From assembly GCA_036936605.1 (NCBI GenBank), contig JAUPFV010000001.1:171882386-171946385 (forward strand): a DNA stretch of 64,000 nt, given 5' to 3'. The position numbers and the translations under genes are program-made. This DNA is from Limnanthes douglasii subsp. nivea. Lineage: Eukaryota > Streptophyta > Magnoliopsida > Brassicales > Limnanthaceae. Each line of letters opens with the position of its first letter. Within the stretch, counting starts at the first letter, position 1. The notes beneath the pieces were generated by a model. The model was not told the origin of the DNA and did no database searches. It was given only the letters and a program-made list of their open reading frames with translations. Below, piece after piece: positions 1-11,228 of the stretch.

Positions 1-537
1 CAATACGGTTATCCATTGCTACTTTATGTGCTCTCTCTAACTCAGATAATTTCAATCAACCTCCTTTTACAAAGGCGTTTCTGGCTGTGAACATATATGA
101 TTAAAGAACAAAGTTGAAGGTGAAGTGAGCTTTCTCTCTCTAAGAATGTTTGTGATTTTTTAAGACAATGAAACATTAGAAAAGCTTATATATAACAGTG
201 AAAAAGAGCAGTTACCTAGGTGAAGGTGGATCGATTTTTAGCAATGATTAAAAGCTGCAAGGTGGGAAAGTTAAGGCCTAGGTAACTTTCTAGCCTAGTG
301 GTGCGAGAATCTAGGAGAAAAAACGGCTAGAAGGTCGAACTAAAGCTTGACACATGTCCCACGGTTCAAGAAAAACTCTTAGAATTCTGAGTTGAGAAAT
401 CGGTTCCACCAAAACACGAACAAGGTCACTCTTAAAATAAAAAAAAAACTTTTGCAGTTCGAACGACACAAACAGATCGGAAAATATTGGTATTGGTTTT
501 TTGAGTTTTAGCTCTTCCAAAGATCCTTTGCAAGATC
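1..537. other. Untranslated 3' region of a Tat-like element entering from the left
   Basis: No convincing coding sequence. The stretch ends directly at a polypurine-tract-like sequence and an LTR start, so by position it should be the part of a plus-strand Tat-type element between its antisense ORF and its 3' LTR. On the minus strand an ATG at position 16 could be the start of the antisense gene, whose body would lie outside the window. This rests on position and comparison with the two better-preserved copies at 47.8-53.4 kb and 55.3-64 kb. Confidence 0.4.
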
Positions 538-934
538 TAAATGGGCTACTGATGAGTTCAGATATTTAAGTCACTGGGCCTTGAATAAATCCGAAGGAAA
601 ATTCGGACTAAACCACCACAATGAAATTCTGAACATGACAAGTGTATTAAATATTGACTAAGCTAGTTGCTAATCACCTTAAAGTATATTACTAAAGGGT
701 TCTTAAACTCGACCCAATTTCATGACTCGACCCTATAAGCCCATGGGTCAGTAGTTAAGTATAAATACCCCAACCACTTTCATTAATTAGGGTAATGAGA
801 ATTTATCACTAGTAGGCAACTTAATTATCTCTCTACTCTTTACACTAAACACAAAACACCACAAAATACCCAAAACACTTTTTTAAACACTTTACTAGAT
901 TACCCTAGGGCATAAACAAACCACACCATTGCCA
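538..934 (+). mobile_element. 3' LTR (or solo LTR) of a Tat-type Ty3/gypsy element with polypurine tract
   Basis: The sequence AAATGGGCTAC (538-549) is followed by TGATGAG..., matching the junction of Tat-3 (AAGGGGGCTAC then TGATAATG at 53153) and, inverted, that of Tat-4 (GGGGCTCC then TGTTGAG at 55807). A TATA box (TATAAATAC, 760-768) is followed by sequence clearly related to the Tat-4 LTR: GGTAATGAGAAT, then a CTCTCTACTCT tract, then an ACCCTNNGGCA block. Similarity fades near 934, taken as the end. It is a 3' LTR if the left flank is element DNA, which the polypurine tract supports. Confidence 0.7.
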
Positions 935-1559
935 ACATTTTATTGAAGTTAAATTAGTATTTGTTTTAGTTCATATGGGGGTTGTCTTCTTTCCTTAAGA
1001 TGTTACAAAAATGGTAACCGTATGAACTTGGTTCTTTAATCTTCGTTTTGAAATAAATTGGAAATTTGAACAGCTCTTGTAGCTTTTATCACCAACAATC
1101 AATCAAGATTCCGATGTTTGAATCTTGTCCTTTCTTTTTCATGGTTACCAATATGTTGAAGTTGAGATCATCTTCTTGTCTGAAGGTTCAGCATAGTCTT
1201 TTTTATTCAGCCTTCTTCTGCTTCTCTATTGTGTATCCATTTTGTAACTTGAACCTGAAAACAGTGAATATATATAAGTCAGGTAGTCAATCTGCTTGAG
1301 AGAGTGTTAGAAAACATCTTATTCCACCATTGATTGATTTGATCTTGAAAAGAATACTATATGATTACTTATTTAATTCATTTACTACCTATTTTTTAAT
1401 TTTAAGTATCATATTTTTAGACTTTCTAGGAATATAATAGGTCTGAGTTGAGCAAGGGCCTGAGTAAGAAATTATTTTACTCTTTATAGATGTGTTTTAT
1501 TGTCATTGTATAAATAAATAATTCTCAACAACAACTTATGATATGGTTAAGGTACCATG
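935..1559. other. No recognisable gene
   Basis: AT-rich sequence between the LTR and the 3' end of LINE-A. The short open frame at 1066-1299 has no recognisable domain and no supporting context. The right part may be LINE 3' untranslated sequence. Confidence 0.5.
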
Positions 1560-1619
1560 GTTATTGTTCTTTAGCTAGAGTTTCAAATATGATTTTTGAA
1601 TTTATTTCAATATGTACAT

Positions 1620-4600
1620 AATAATATCACATATCTTTATACATTAAAAGGCCATCAAGAAGAGCTCTTGCTTCAGCAATAAGGGAAGTTTGCTTTCCAT
1701 ATAATTTACCAATAGATTTTAACATAACTCTTTGGGAGAACACCACTAGATTCGCCATTATATAAATACGAACCATCAATATTTAATTTAAGTCTATTTT
1801 CAGTGGGGTGAATCTATTTAACATGTAAGGATTTCATACTATTTGTGTGATGTTGGAAACAACTCAAGGTATGAGCTGTTTTTAAATCCCCATACCATAG
1901 ATCCTTAGTAAGAAAATTAGCACAATCCAATTTGATTAATATGTATTATATTAACTAGATGATATAGATAGTTTTTTATTGTTTCTGGCAGACCGTATAG
2001 ACCAACATATAATTGATGGTATAATTGTTCTTATATGAGTTGTTTTGTTGGTTGATAAGAACCAGTCGCTTATTAAATGTTTAAAAGTCATATGTTTCCA
2101 ATTAATATACCGAAAATACCTACGGAGTATTTCCATACTTCCTAGGTAGCTTTGCATTTAACAAATAGATAGTTCATGGATTTAGTATTATAAAATTGAC
2201 ATTTTGAAGCAATATTAAAACTTTTCTTTTGAATGATAGTATCTACTGATATTATACCTTTTAGGATTTTCCATAGAGTGAATGAATACTTATTTAGAGT
2301 AATTGAATTCCATATTTTTTTCTAATCTTTTCCAAAAAAAAAAATTAAATCAACCAAAGGCATTTGTTTTTTACTTGATTTCATCAGCTTTATCTTCATG
2401 TAATGTAAATTTAATAATTCTATCTATGCCTGATGAAAGAACATTATTATTTAGTTTGCCTAAGTATCAATTATTGTTTTCTCATAAGTGATATATCATC
2501 TCACGATTGTACTCGTTATTGTTATTATCATTTGAAAGCTTAATGAGAGGATGGATATGAATTCATCTTTTCAACCAAAAGTCGATATTCCTCCTGCTTA
2601 TATTCCAGTATATGAAAGATTCAATATTTTCTCTAATGTTGAGCATATTTTTCTATATTTTAGAATCTTTAGTTTTAATGTAAATTTGAATAGGATGCTT
2701 ATTAGGGAAATAGATCTAATGGATCATTTTAGACCATAATGTTTGATGATTTCTGATAGTAAGCCATAGTTTGCATGAAAAATAATTTTGAATGCCTTTT
2801 TTACTTTCTAAAATGTAAAAATTCTTCATCATAAGGTTTACAAAGTATATTCCATTTGGACCATACTATGACATTTTTGTTTACTTTGGTTCCCCAAAGA
2901 ATTTTTTTAAGAAGTCTATTGATTCTATTATTACAGTTCTGGGAAGATTATAGTTTTGAACATAATATGTTGGAATTTCCATGAGAACATATTGAATCAG
3001 TATCATTCTGCCTCCAAATTATAAACTTTTACAATCTCATTCCAAGACTTTCTTTCTTATTTTTTAGACTAGATCATCAAAGTAACACACTTTGTTATTT
3101 GGATGAACAGTTATGCCCATATATTTTAAAGGCAAAAAATTGTGCTTGAAACCAGTGATAGTTTTAATTGTATTAATATTACGTTTTTCTCTACTCAATG
3201 AGGTTATAAAAGTTGTTTTATTTTTATTGGTTAATTGACCATAAACATTTTGGTAATGTTTCAAGTAATCCCAAAGTTTTTTTACATTGTTTGCAGATCC
3301 ATCCATGAAAATGATTATATCATCTGCAAAGGAAAGGAAATGAATGTTTATTTTACTTATTTAATGATATTTCATGTTAATATTCTCATGGAATATGTTT
3401 TTTATTCCTCTTATTAAGTATTCTTCAACAATGATGAAAAGACTGGATGACAAAGGATCACCATAATTTATACCATTGGTGGAGTTAAAATATCCATAAA
3501 GAGTACCATTTAGAATAATTGAGAAATGGAGAGATTCAATGCTTTTTTTATAAGATTAATAAATTGATTGCTAAAACCAAAACATGATATTATCTTAAGG
3601 ATAAAGCTAAATTATATTCTGTTAAAAGCTTTATTTTTATCGAGTTTGAATATTACATTGCCACCTTTAATTTTCTTATTTAAGTCATGAGACATTTCAT
3701 GTGTTATTAATATATTCTCATGGATGTTTCTATCAATTACAAAACTTATTTATTCTTCCCAAATGATTTTAGGAAGTACAGTTGTAAGCCTATTGTTTAG
3801 TATTTTGGAAATTATTCTATTTTACAAAGACTTATGGGCCTGGAACCATTATAGGTCCTTCGAGATTTTTTTTAATGGGTCATGCATATGGCAGTTGCAT
3901 AAATCCTTTTATGAACAAAATGATCATTGGGATAAGTTATTATAGCTTCACTCAGATCTTTTTGAATTATAGGCCAATATGAAGAGTAAAATTTCGTGTT
4001 GAGATCATATATTCTAACCATACTATTTAGGTTTAGAGTATGGATTGTTTTATATATTTCTTCAACCGTATAAGTTGAGAGAAGATATCGGCTGTCATGG
4101 TTTGTTATTAGTCTAGGTATATATTTTTTAAGGTAATCTAAGTTATTTTGAGTAGCATGAGTGGTTAGGATATTTTATAAATGAATTATTGTACAACTGT
4201 CTTATGAGAGTTGATCACCAATCCAGGAATATTCATTCCATATTTCATGGATTCTATTTTTGGATCTTCTCTTTTTTATATAATTGTGGAAGCATGAGGT
4301 GTTACGTTCACCATTCTTGAACCATGAAGTGGCACTTTCTTGTTCCCAAAATGCCTATTCTTTGGCAAGAAGGTTAAGATGTGTCATTTTGGCTTTAAAT
4401 AGTCTAATTTTATCTTCATATTTTTAGATTTTCATTACAAGTCTCTAATTGTTTGGCTTCATCTTCAGCCTGAGCTATACCATCAAAAATATTTCTGAAA
4501 ATATCACAAGTCTTATGTTTTAATTTTTGTTTGAGTCTTTTTAGCTTGGCCCATAATGCCTGGATTGGAGATCTAGAGATTTATTCTGACCAATTATTTT

Positions 4601-5010
4601 CAATAACTTTTATAAATTAGGAGTAGAGTAACCACGTGTTAAGAATTTTGAAATTTAATTTAGGTTTGTGTGTAATAGAAGTAATTGATATGCACAATGG
4701 TGAGTGATCTGAGCCAATTCTGGCCAGATGCTTTACTATCGTTATATCAAAGTGCTCGCTACATGTAACATTATATAATGATTTATCTAATCTTTTCCAA
4801 ATATTATTATTAGATCATGTGAACTTGGAACCCATGAAGCTAGCATCTTCAAGATGACATTCAAGGATTATATCATTGAATTCATCCATGTCTCTGGTGC
4901 ATAAAGAAAAACAAGTCAATTGTTCTTCAGCTGATGTTATAACATTAAAATCTCTAAGGACTCGCCATTCAACATTAGTATTGGAGATTTTCGTTAAATT
5001 TGTTTATAAA
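1620..5010 (-). pseudogene. LINE-A ORF2 remnant: endonuclease, reverse transcriptase, RNase H
   Basis: In minus-strand frames the following are visible. The endonuclease has RDFNVI and GSDHSPL, hallmarks of the exonuclease-endonuclease-phosphatase fold, with FTWSNNNIWKRLDK between them. The reverse transcriptase has FKLDKNKAFNR (first catalytic motif), GDPLSSSLFI, and SFADDIIIFMDGS containing the catalytic FADD (around 3300-3350). The linker reads PSIICWSIRSARNNKK (about 2000). The RNase H shows SLIAEARALLDGL (about 1640-1690), the segment with the conserved Glu. The same RNase H motif and linker recur in LINE-B, so the two copies belong to one family. Many stops and frame changes make this a clear pseudogene. 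Confidence 0.85.
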
Positions 5011-5949
5011 TCTAGTCTTAAAGATCTTTTGCATTTTATATATATAATTGTAACTAGGAAAACCTTATTAAAGAGAGGCTCTCTAACTAACAGATGTAAG
5101 AATTGTTCATTATCAATGAGAGTTCTAATCTGATTTTCTCCTTCCAGATTATCCAAATTTTGTCATTGGTATTACAACAGCTAGAATGGAAACTTATAGT
5201 TTTTGTAATATGATCAAGTCTTTCAGAATTGATCATAAGTTCTTGAAGAGCTGTGAAATCAATTCTCTCATATTTGATAATAAATTTTATTATCATTATT
5301 GTATATTGTTTCATATTCCCCTAACATTCCAATTAAGAACCTTTATTTTCATTTTGAATTTGATTTAAAAGATCTAGCTGATCCTTTTAAGTGGATCAAC
5401 TTTGTATTAAGTTTAACTCTATATGGTTTTGTTTTAGGCTTTCTAATCATTTAAATAAATCTTTTTGTATTGTTAAACATCTCTGTTTTCTTTTTAAGAT
5501 TATGGGATAAAGGAGGGTCGCCTTTATTTTCTAGTAAGCATGATTCAGAGCTTGAATCAAGATTTTCAAAGTCATTTAGTGAATTGAACATATTGCCTAT
5601 TTTTAAATAACGAAGGGCTTCACTAATTTTATTATTTTGAATTTCTAAGAGAATCTATTTCAGAATCAGAATTCTTTGTTTTATTACCTTCCGAATATAT
5701 TTTTTGAGTTATGTTTCTTAATGTTTCTTTGTTGTAATTCAAAGTGTCTAAATTTTGTTCTGATTACTCTATTTTAATGTTGAATCTGTATTTGTTGAGT
5801 TAATGAACATTGTTTCTTGAGAGATAAGATTATTATCCTGTTTAACATAATCTTTTTCAAAATAGTTATTTTGGTCATTTTGAACAACAACATATTTAAT
5901 TTTAGTTGGTTGTTTGGGAATTCATGTTCCCTGTTGGGAAGATGGGTTC

Positions 5950-7013
5950 AAAAATGAAGTTTCTAAATTGTTAATTAACTTAGTAGAAGGTTTATAAACA
6001 AAAGTTTAGTTATTGTTTGTTAACTTTTTACAGTCTTTTGCTTGGTGGCCTAGAAAATAAAAATGATTTTCACTGTATGTTATGGTATGCCGGTATCCTT
6101 CTCCATCGCCAAAACATATCTATATGTTTTAAGGAGTGGTTGGGAGACATCCAGTCCCAATCATGCCTCACAACATTTGAATTTGGTCCTGTTTTTTTAA
6201 GGACACAGATAGAAAGAGGTTTTCCCAAGAAGTTAGCTATATATACAATCATGTCTTGATTGTACATGTATTCATGTAAATTAAGAAACGAAACCCAGTC
6301 AGGGGTTATAAAGTATTCAAGTTTAGGATTGAATCCCAGCTACCATTTTATTAATCTTAAAGAGTGTTGCCCAAGGTCCACATATTTCTTTTCTATATTT
6401 TTTTACATCTTCTTAATGGTCTAATTCAATTAAGAAATGTTTATAGTCCCATTGAGAAGTACTAAATGGTCCAGAAAAATTGAAACTTTCTAGAAACGTC
6501 TGTATTTGATCTAACCTAGGTCTACTAAAATAAAATTTAGCTATCAATGTGAATTCAGAAGTTGAGAGTAGGTCGAACTTTGTTTGCTCCGTGAAGATGA
6601 TGGTTTTGTAGTCCCATTTTGTCTGGACTTTGACTCATTCATAGATGATTTATGAATTCTTGATTCTTGATGAATCTGCATACGTTCTTGATTTTTTTGT
6701 CTTATTCCTCTTTTGAGTTTAGTTTTGATTCTGAATTGGAAAGACTTTAGTGAAAATGGATTGTTTATGATTTATTGAATATGTTTGTCTCCTAATTTCT
6801 CATTATTTGGGGGTTTTGGATAAGTGTTAAGAATTCATCTTCGTAGCTTCCGTCTTTTGAAATCCTAGCCTCTTTGTTGCTCGACTTACCTTTGTATGTT
6901 TTGTTGTTTTGAACATTGTCCAGATCTGTAAACTCGGTTGTGGATAGATTTTGATTCTCGATCTCGGACAAGAGTCGAGAGGATTCAACCCCCGCCGAGA
7001 CTTTTCCTTCCAT
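5950..7013 (-). pseudogene. LINE-A ORF1 remnant (DUF4283-type RNA-binding protein)
   Basis: Plant L1 ORF1 encodes a nucleic-acid-binding protein that coats the element RNA. A possible start lies at 7013, giving an acidic N-terminus of 73 codons before the first stop. Further along, SQWDYKHFLIELD matches the ORF1 segment of LINE-B (ALWDPRHLMIELD), and NFLGKPLSICVLKKT matches LINE-C (LIGQPIKTWVLQKT). GHQAKDCKKL near 6020-6070 is the end of a CCHC zinc knuckle whose first cysteines are lost. Stops occur throughout. The DUF4283 name is my recollection of the family and was not searched. Confidence 0.7.
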
Positions 7014-7060
7014 TGAATTTGTTTCTCAATCAGTATTGTGAACAGATTTGTCTATAATCT

Positions 7061-7480
7061 TCTGTTCAAAACTTGCATTTTTTGAAGAATTTAGAGATTT
7101 TGGCCTCCTCTTTCGGCATCTTTATAATATTGTTAGTTGTACTTTTAATTTTTTTATTTAATTTATTGGTTTTTCCAAAAACAATAAAAAATCTAATCTA
7201 CTGGCGAGACTTTGAAACTTTTGTAATATTTGTTTATTAATTTTTGTGTGAAGGTTATTTGATTGCTTTTACTTTCACTTTGTAGGACTTATGAAGTGAA
7301 CTACATTTGTTTATAGTAAATTATGGGGTGCAAAAATCTTGTCGGCTCCAACCCGGAGCGGGGATGGACAAAAGTTCTATATAGATCGAACAAAGGCTAC
7401 TTATGATATCAGCAGTAATCTGGTTGGTTAAAGTCAGAGGCCCAAACCAGATCGGGCCTATACAACACTTTAGCCATCTA
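7061..7480. promoter_or_regulatory. Probable promoter region of PHF5A
   Basis: Gene-free interval between the LINE-A 5' end and the transcribed leader of PHF5A. It becomes less AT-rich after 7320 and contains short pyrimidine and GAGAGA tracts typical of plant core promoters. No single TATA box stands out. The open frames on the minus strand here have no family resemblance. Confidence 0.35.
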
Positions 7481-8992
7481 TAGGCTTCTTCAACATCAAC
7501 ATGAGGGAGAGAAGATAAAAAAGAATAAGAAACAGAACGATCATTTCTTTCTTTTCTTTCTCTAAAAAGCAAAGTAGGAGCTTGCTGTTCTACTGGGTAC
7601 TTATACCTTTTGCAGGTTGGCGTTTTCATCCAACTCTGTTTGTTATCTTCTTGTTAAGGTTTTCGTAGCTTCTCTTGTTCGTTTTCGCTTTGTCTTTGTC
7701 TTTTGATTTTGATTTTGATTTTTGTTGTGTCAGAAGCTAAGCAATCCATTTGCGATTTTGAAATTTTGAGAGTCTTAGACTTTCTTTTGCTTTCGTTTCT
7801 TGTACATAGGCGTGTGTATTTGTGAGTGTTAGTTGTATTTGGGTGTACAAGTGTCTGATAAAAAGAAGAAACAGTGGTACCTTCTTCATTGGTGAAAAAA
7901 GGGGGTTAGGGGTTAGGGCTTAGGTTCTGAAATATAGTCACTAAGTTGGCTCTTCTTGTTTCGATTGATCACTATTCTCAGCTGTTAAAGAGAGTGCTTC
8001 TATGCAATTGCATTTTTAACTGTTTGTTAAAAGTCCTCACTGAACTTAATGGTCTATACTGGCAGCCAGAATCAGTTTTTTTCCGTCCACAGCAGATATC
8101 TATGCGTTTATTTTCTTATTAGGTTGTCATTAGTTAGCATAAGATGATTTCTCACTTCAAAGCACTTTTATACATAGTACAGAGGAACTAGACAGGCAGT
8201 TTACTTTTCGAATTAAAGCCTTCAGCTGCCTTGTATCTTATGTGAGAGTGAAGGGATTTGTTTTGCAGCTATTTGCTTAGTTGAAATCGTGTTGGATTTT
8301 CTGGACACAGTTTCTAAATGCAAACCTAACTCATATATATTTGCAAGTAGGTTCTGTAATCAGTAATAATCTTTGAGAAAAGAGTTGAGTCTATGTTTAT
8401 TTCATGAGCTAGTAGCTAGATGTGTATTAGAACGGAAACCTTCATTTGCACAATTACGGTGTGCTAAATGTCTAAAAAGGGACTTGTGCACGTATATATG
8501 TACTCGAACCTATATATAGTGCATTGGTCATTGTACAGTGGAAGTACTAAGTATAAGAATTATTTGAAAGTTTCTGATCCATGTGTTTGCCACTGTTTAA
8601 ATAATTAATGAGCTACTTGCTCCCAGTTGGTCTCTTCCTCGATTTAAGGCTTGTTAAAAATATCTGAACTAATCTCGGCATGGGTTGCTTGATATCAGTT
8701 TTATTTAGTTAAATAAGTGAGTTCCATTAAAGGCCCATTTAGCTCAACAGAACAGTTAGTATTGGGTAGTCGGGCTTAAATCTTTTGGTTTGAGCTTTCT
8801 TTTGTACTTTCAAAGATGGCTAGGTTTGATTTTAGTACTCAGTACTCACCCCTACTTTTGCACTTGGGTCATAGTTTCATTATCTGTAATAAAGACAAAA
8901 ATTTATACTTTTCTTTCAAGGTGACTCACTATTTTAGTTGATTGTTTATCCGCAGTTAGTAATTTTACATAAAGGAGCCTGTTGATATCATC
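7480..8992 (+). other. 5' untranslated leader of PHF5A with a long leader intron
   Basis: The start codon at 8993 is preceded by a good plant 3' splice site (TTTATCCGCAG ending at 8955) and a 37-base leader, so the leader exon lies upstream, probably within 7500-7660, with an intron of about 1.3 kb. Donor candidates are at about 7616 and 7659, and I cannot choose between them. Within the intron, 7901-7924 contains repeated TTAGGG-like telo-box sequence. Leader introns of this kind are common in plant housekeeping genes. A transcript read would settle the donor. Confidence 0.5.
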
Positions 8993-9325
8993 ATGGCTAA
9001 GCATCATCCTGATTTAATCATGTGCCGTAAGCAGCCTGGCATTGCTATTGGACGGCTGTGTGAGAAATGCGATGGCAAATGCGTAATCTGCGATTCTTAT
9101 GTCCGTCCTTGCACATTAGTGCGTATATGCGATGAGTGCAACTACGGGTCGTTCCAAGGTCGGTGTGTGATTTGTGGTGGAGTCGGGATATCAGACGCCT
9201 ACTACTGCAAAGAATGCACGCAGCAGGAGAAAGACAGAGACGGTTGTCCAAAAATTGTCAATCTGGGAAGCGCAAAAACAGATCTCTTCTATGAGCGTAA
9301 GAAATACGGTTTCAAAAAACGATAG
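8993..9325 (+). CDS. PHF5A: PHF5A-like SF3b subunit (SF3b14b / Rds3 homologue)
   Basis: Encodes 110 aa, the usual length of this extremely conserved eukaryotic protein. PHF5A is a subunit of SF3b in the U2 snRNP. With SF3B1 it forms the pocket that holds the intron branch-point adenosine, in the nucleus. The protein begins [14 protein letters not shown] and contains 13 cysteines (residues 11, 23, 26, 30, 33, 40, 46, 49, 58, 61, 72, 75, 85) in CxxC pairs that bind three zincs in a knotted fold. Tyr36 in DSYVRP is the residue that lines the branch-point pocket in the human protein. The tail ([11 protein letters not shown]) is basic. The coding region is a single exon, as I recall for other plant copies. 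No breaks are seen. It converges on CDC6, whose stop is 1.9 kb downstream. Confidence 0.97.
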   Translation: MAKHHPDLIMCRKQPGIAIGRLCEKCDGKCVICDSYVRPCTLVRICDECNYGSFQGRCVICGGVGISDAYYCKECTQQEKDRDGCPKIVNLGSAKTDLFYERKKYGFKKR

Positions 9326-10107
9326 TTGTCTGCATTATCTCAAAAAAAACTCTCTTTTATCCCATTATCTAGAGACTGATATATCTTTGGATATGAGAAT
9401 TGTATTGAGTTGTAATTGTTGTTTTTATCTTGATTGATCTAATTAGATTTCAGCGACAACTGGTTCTTGATTGATTGTACTTTGCTCTCCTGATGATAAA
9501 AGGTTTGTACTTTTGACTTCCTTTTTATGGTGTTTTTCATGAGTGGACTTGCCACCCATGTGAGTCTCCATATACCACCAAAACCTTATTCTTATAGTTT
9601 TCTCCATGAATTTCTAGGGAGGCACTTGATGTTGTGATTTAATATTCAATCATTGATGCAAATAGTAACAAGAGAGGCCCAGGTCATCAGTTAATATTCA
9701 ATAATTGATGCTTATAGGGATGAAATAGATGTACAGCATGTTTAGTGCGATTTAATGTTAATAGGAAGAGAGATGAGGAACCTGTGATTCAGGAACGAGA
9801 GGCTCAAATCCCAAGTCATCAATTCCTAACTAGATCTTTGAGAAATATAGATGTACACCATGGAAGGTGCAATTGACTTAGAAACTATGAAAAAACTTAT
9901 TTTGACAAACCATACTGGAGTCTGTTTCATTTTGAAAATCCTTATAGCCTTGTGAAACAGAAAACTGATTTCACTCAATAAAAATGTAATTTAAACTAGA
10001 TTCAAGAAGTGAGAACTTTGCAAGAGACGCAGTTTGTTTTCACACTTCCTGTGTTCATCATCAGGATTGCTATCAGCTGCAATTCCTGCCTGGCCTGGAG
10101 GTGAGGA
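9326..10107. other. PHF5A 3' region, no gene
   Basis: The 3' untranslated region of PHF5A probably ends within the first 200-300 bases. Beyond it there is a short direct repeat (a TTAATATTCAAT-ATTGATGC block near 9639-9665 and again near 9691-9715) but no coding signal. Confidence 0.45.
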
Positions 10108-10458
10108 ACCCGTTCTCTGATGTTTTTGTTTTTCTTGTCCTTGTGTGACCAAGACTGCCGTGACCAAGTCTTTGAGCAGCCGCCACCGAGAGATTCTGAT
10201 CTGAACGCCAACAATCGGTGGGAATCTGGATTCAGATTGGAGATCCCAGAGTTCCAAGGGGGTCTTGCACCGGAGGAGTTTCTAGATTGGATCGCCTCAG
10301 TTGAAGAAATTCTTGATTTCAAGGAGGTTCAATAAAAACCATTGTTCTCAAAGAAAGAGCAATATCCATCTCACCAGAGAACGAACTGCTTCAGTTGACC
10401 AATACATACCCACACCTAGTCACTACATGCCCACAGTCAGTGTTTCATTGCTTTCACC
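10108..10458 (+). pseudogene. Ty3/gypsy gag fragment
   Basis: A frame ending at 10335 reads RLEIPEFQGGLAPEEFLDW followed by a VEEILDFKEV-like stretch. This is the N-terminal part of the retrotransposon gag (capsid) domain of chromovirus-type Ty3/gypsy elements, where the usual pattern is IPEF-G-L-PEEFLDW--VE. No other gag, pol or LTR sequence is visible around it, so it is an isolated fragment between PHF5A and CDC6. It is a different lineage from the Tat elements further right. Confidence 0.75.
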
Positions 10459-11228
10459 TTTATAAAGCTAAGAAAACTAGACATGAATCGACCTTCAAAT
10501 AAGTTTTCTTCAAAATATCAAGTCTACCTTGGCACGCACAGGCTTGTTATAAGAGCGAAGTTGCTAAAAATGCTCTGGTATTATAAAATCTTTGTTTCTC
10601 CGGTTATCTACAATATCCTCATTTTTTAAAGGTTGATATATCTTGGGAATCTAAATTTAAAGGTATTGCCCCCTAAGAAGAAAGCAAACAAACTAGGTGA
10701 CAATGAATTAAAATAAACGCTTATTCACACGCAACAACCTTGAAGCAACAAGCAAGTATGGACCCTTGGCCCTGTTCACGCAGTAATAGACAGAGTAACT
10801 GAAGGTTGAAAATTTTGGGGGACGGAGACAGTAGTGACAAATACCAGTGATAAAGCCAACATAGTTGAACTAATCTAGCTGCATACTACTCAAAATTACA
10901 TTTTAAATTGAAATATTGTCTTCAACATGTATACCACAGAGCGCTTCAGGAATATTTAAATTACAACTTTTGATCACTGCAGTAACTAACACGATAATAC
11001 AAGATAAATCAATGGTACTTATAATATATGATAGAGAAAATTCAATAAAAACCTTATATTGATACATTTTTTAGACAACTTGAGTTGCATACAAATACAA
11101 TGTTGTTCACATATTAAAAAATTAAATATACTTAAAACATCTGTAAAATTAATGATGTGTATGTGAAGATGGGTCCAGATTGTATAACCCAGTGCTGATT
11201 TTGATTGGAGTACCAGTCATTACAAACA
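10459..11228. other. Intergenic, including the CDC6 3' untranslated region
   Basis: No coding signal. CDC6 is transcribed from the right, so sequence below 11229 is its 3' untranslated region and then spacer. AT-rich blocks near 11040-11150 could supply polyadenylation signals. Confidence 0.45.

Larger units (their letters stand above)
1560..7060 (-). mobile_element. LINE-A: near full-length but decayed L1-type retrotransposon
   Basis: Read on the minus strand, the order is ORF1 (about 7013 to 5950), endonuclease (about 5010-4640), reverse transcriptase (about 4250-2900), zinc-binding/linker region (about 2200-1950) and a terminal RNase H (about 1850-1620). This is the plant L1 architecture with a C-terminal RNase H. 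Every domain carries stops and frameshifts, so it is inactive. It lies just upstream of PHF5A and points away from it. The termini are estimates, because no poly-A tail or target duplication was found by eye. Confidence 0.85.

Noticed and set aside
7321..7629. 102-codon minus-strand frame upstream of PHF5A
   Set aside because: It overlaps the probable promoter and leader of PHF5A on the other strand, with no family resemblance.
10002..10322. Minus-strand frames of 88-106 codons
   Set aside because: They are the reverse complement of the gypsy gag fragment on the plus strand, whose protein is recognisable.
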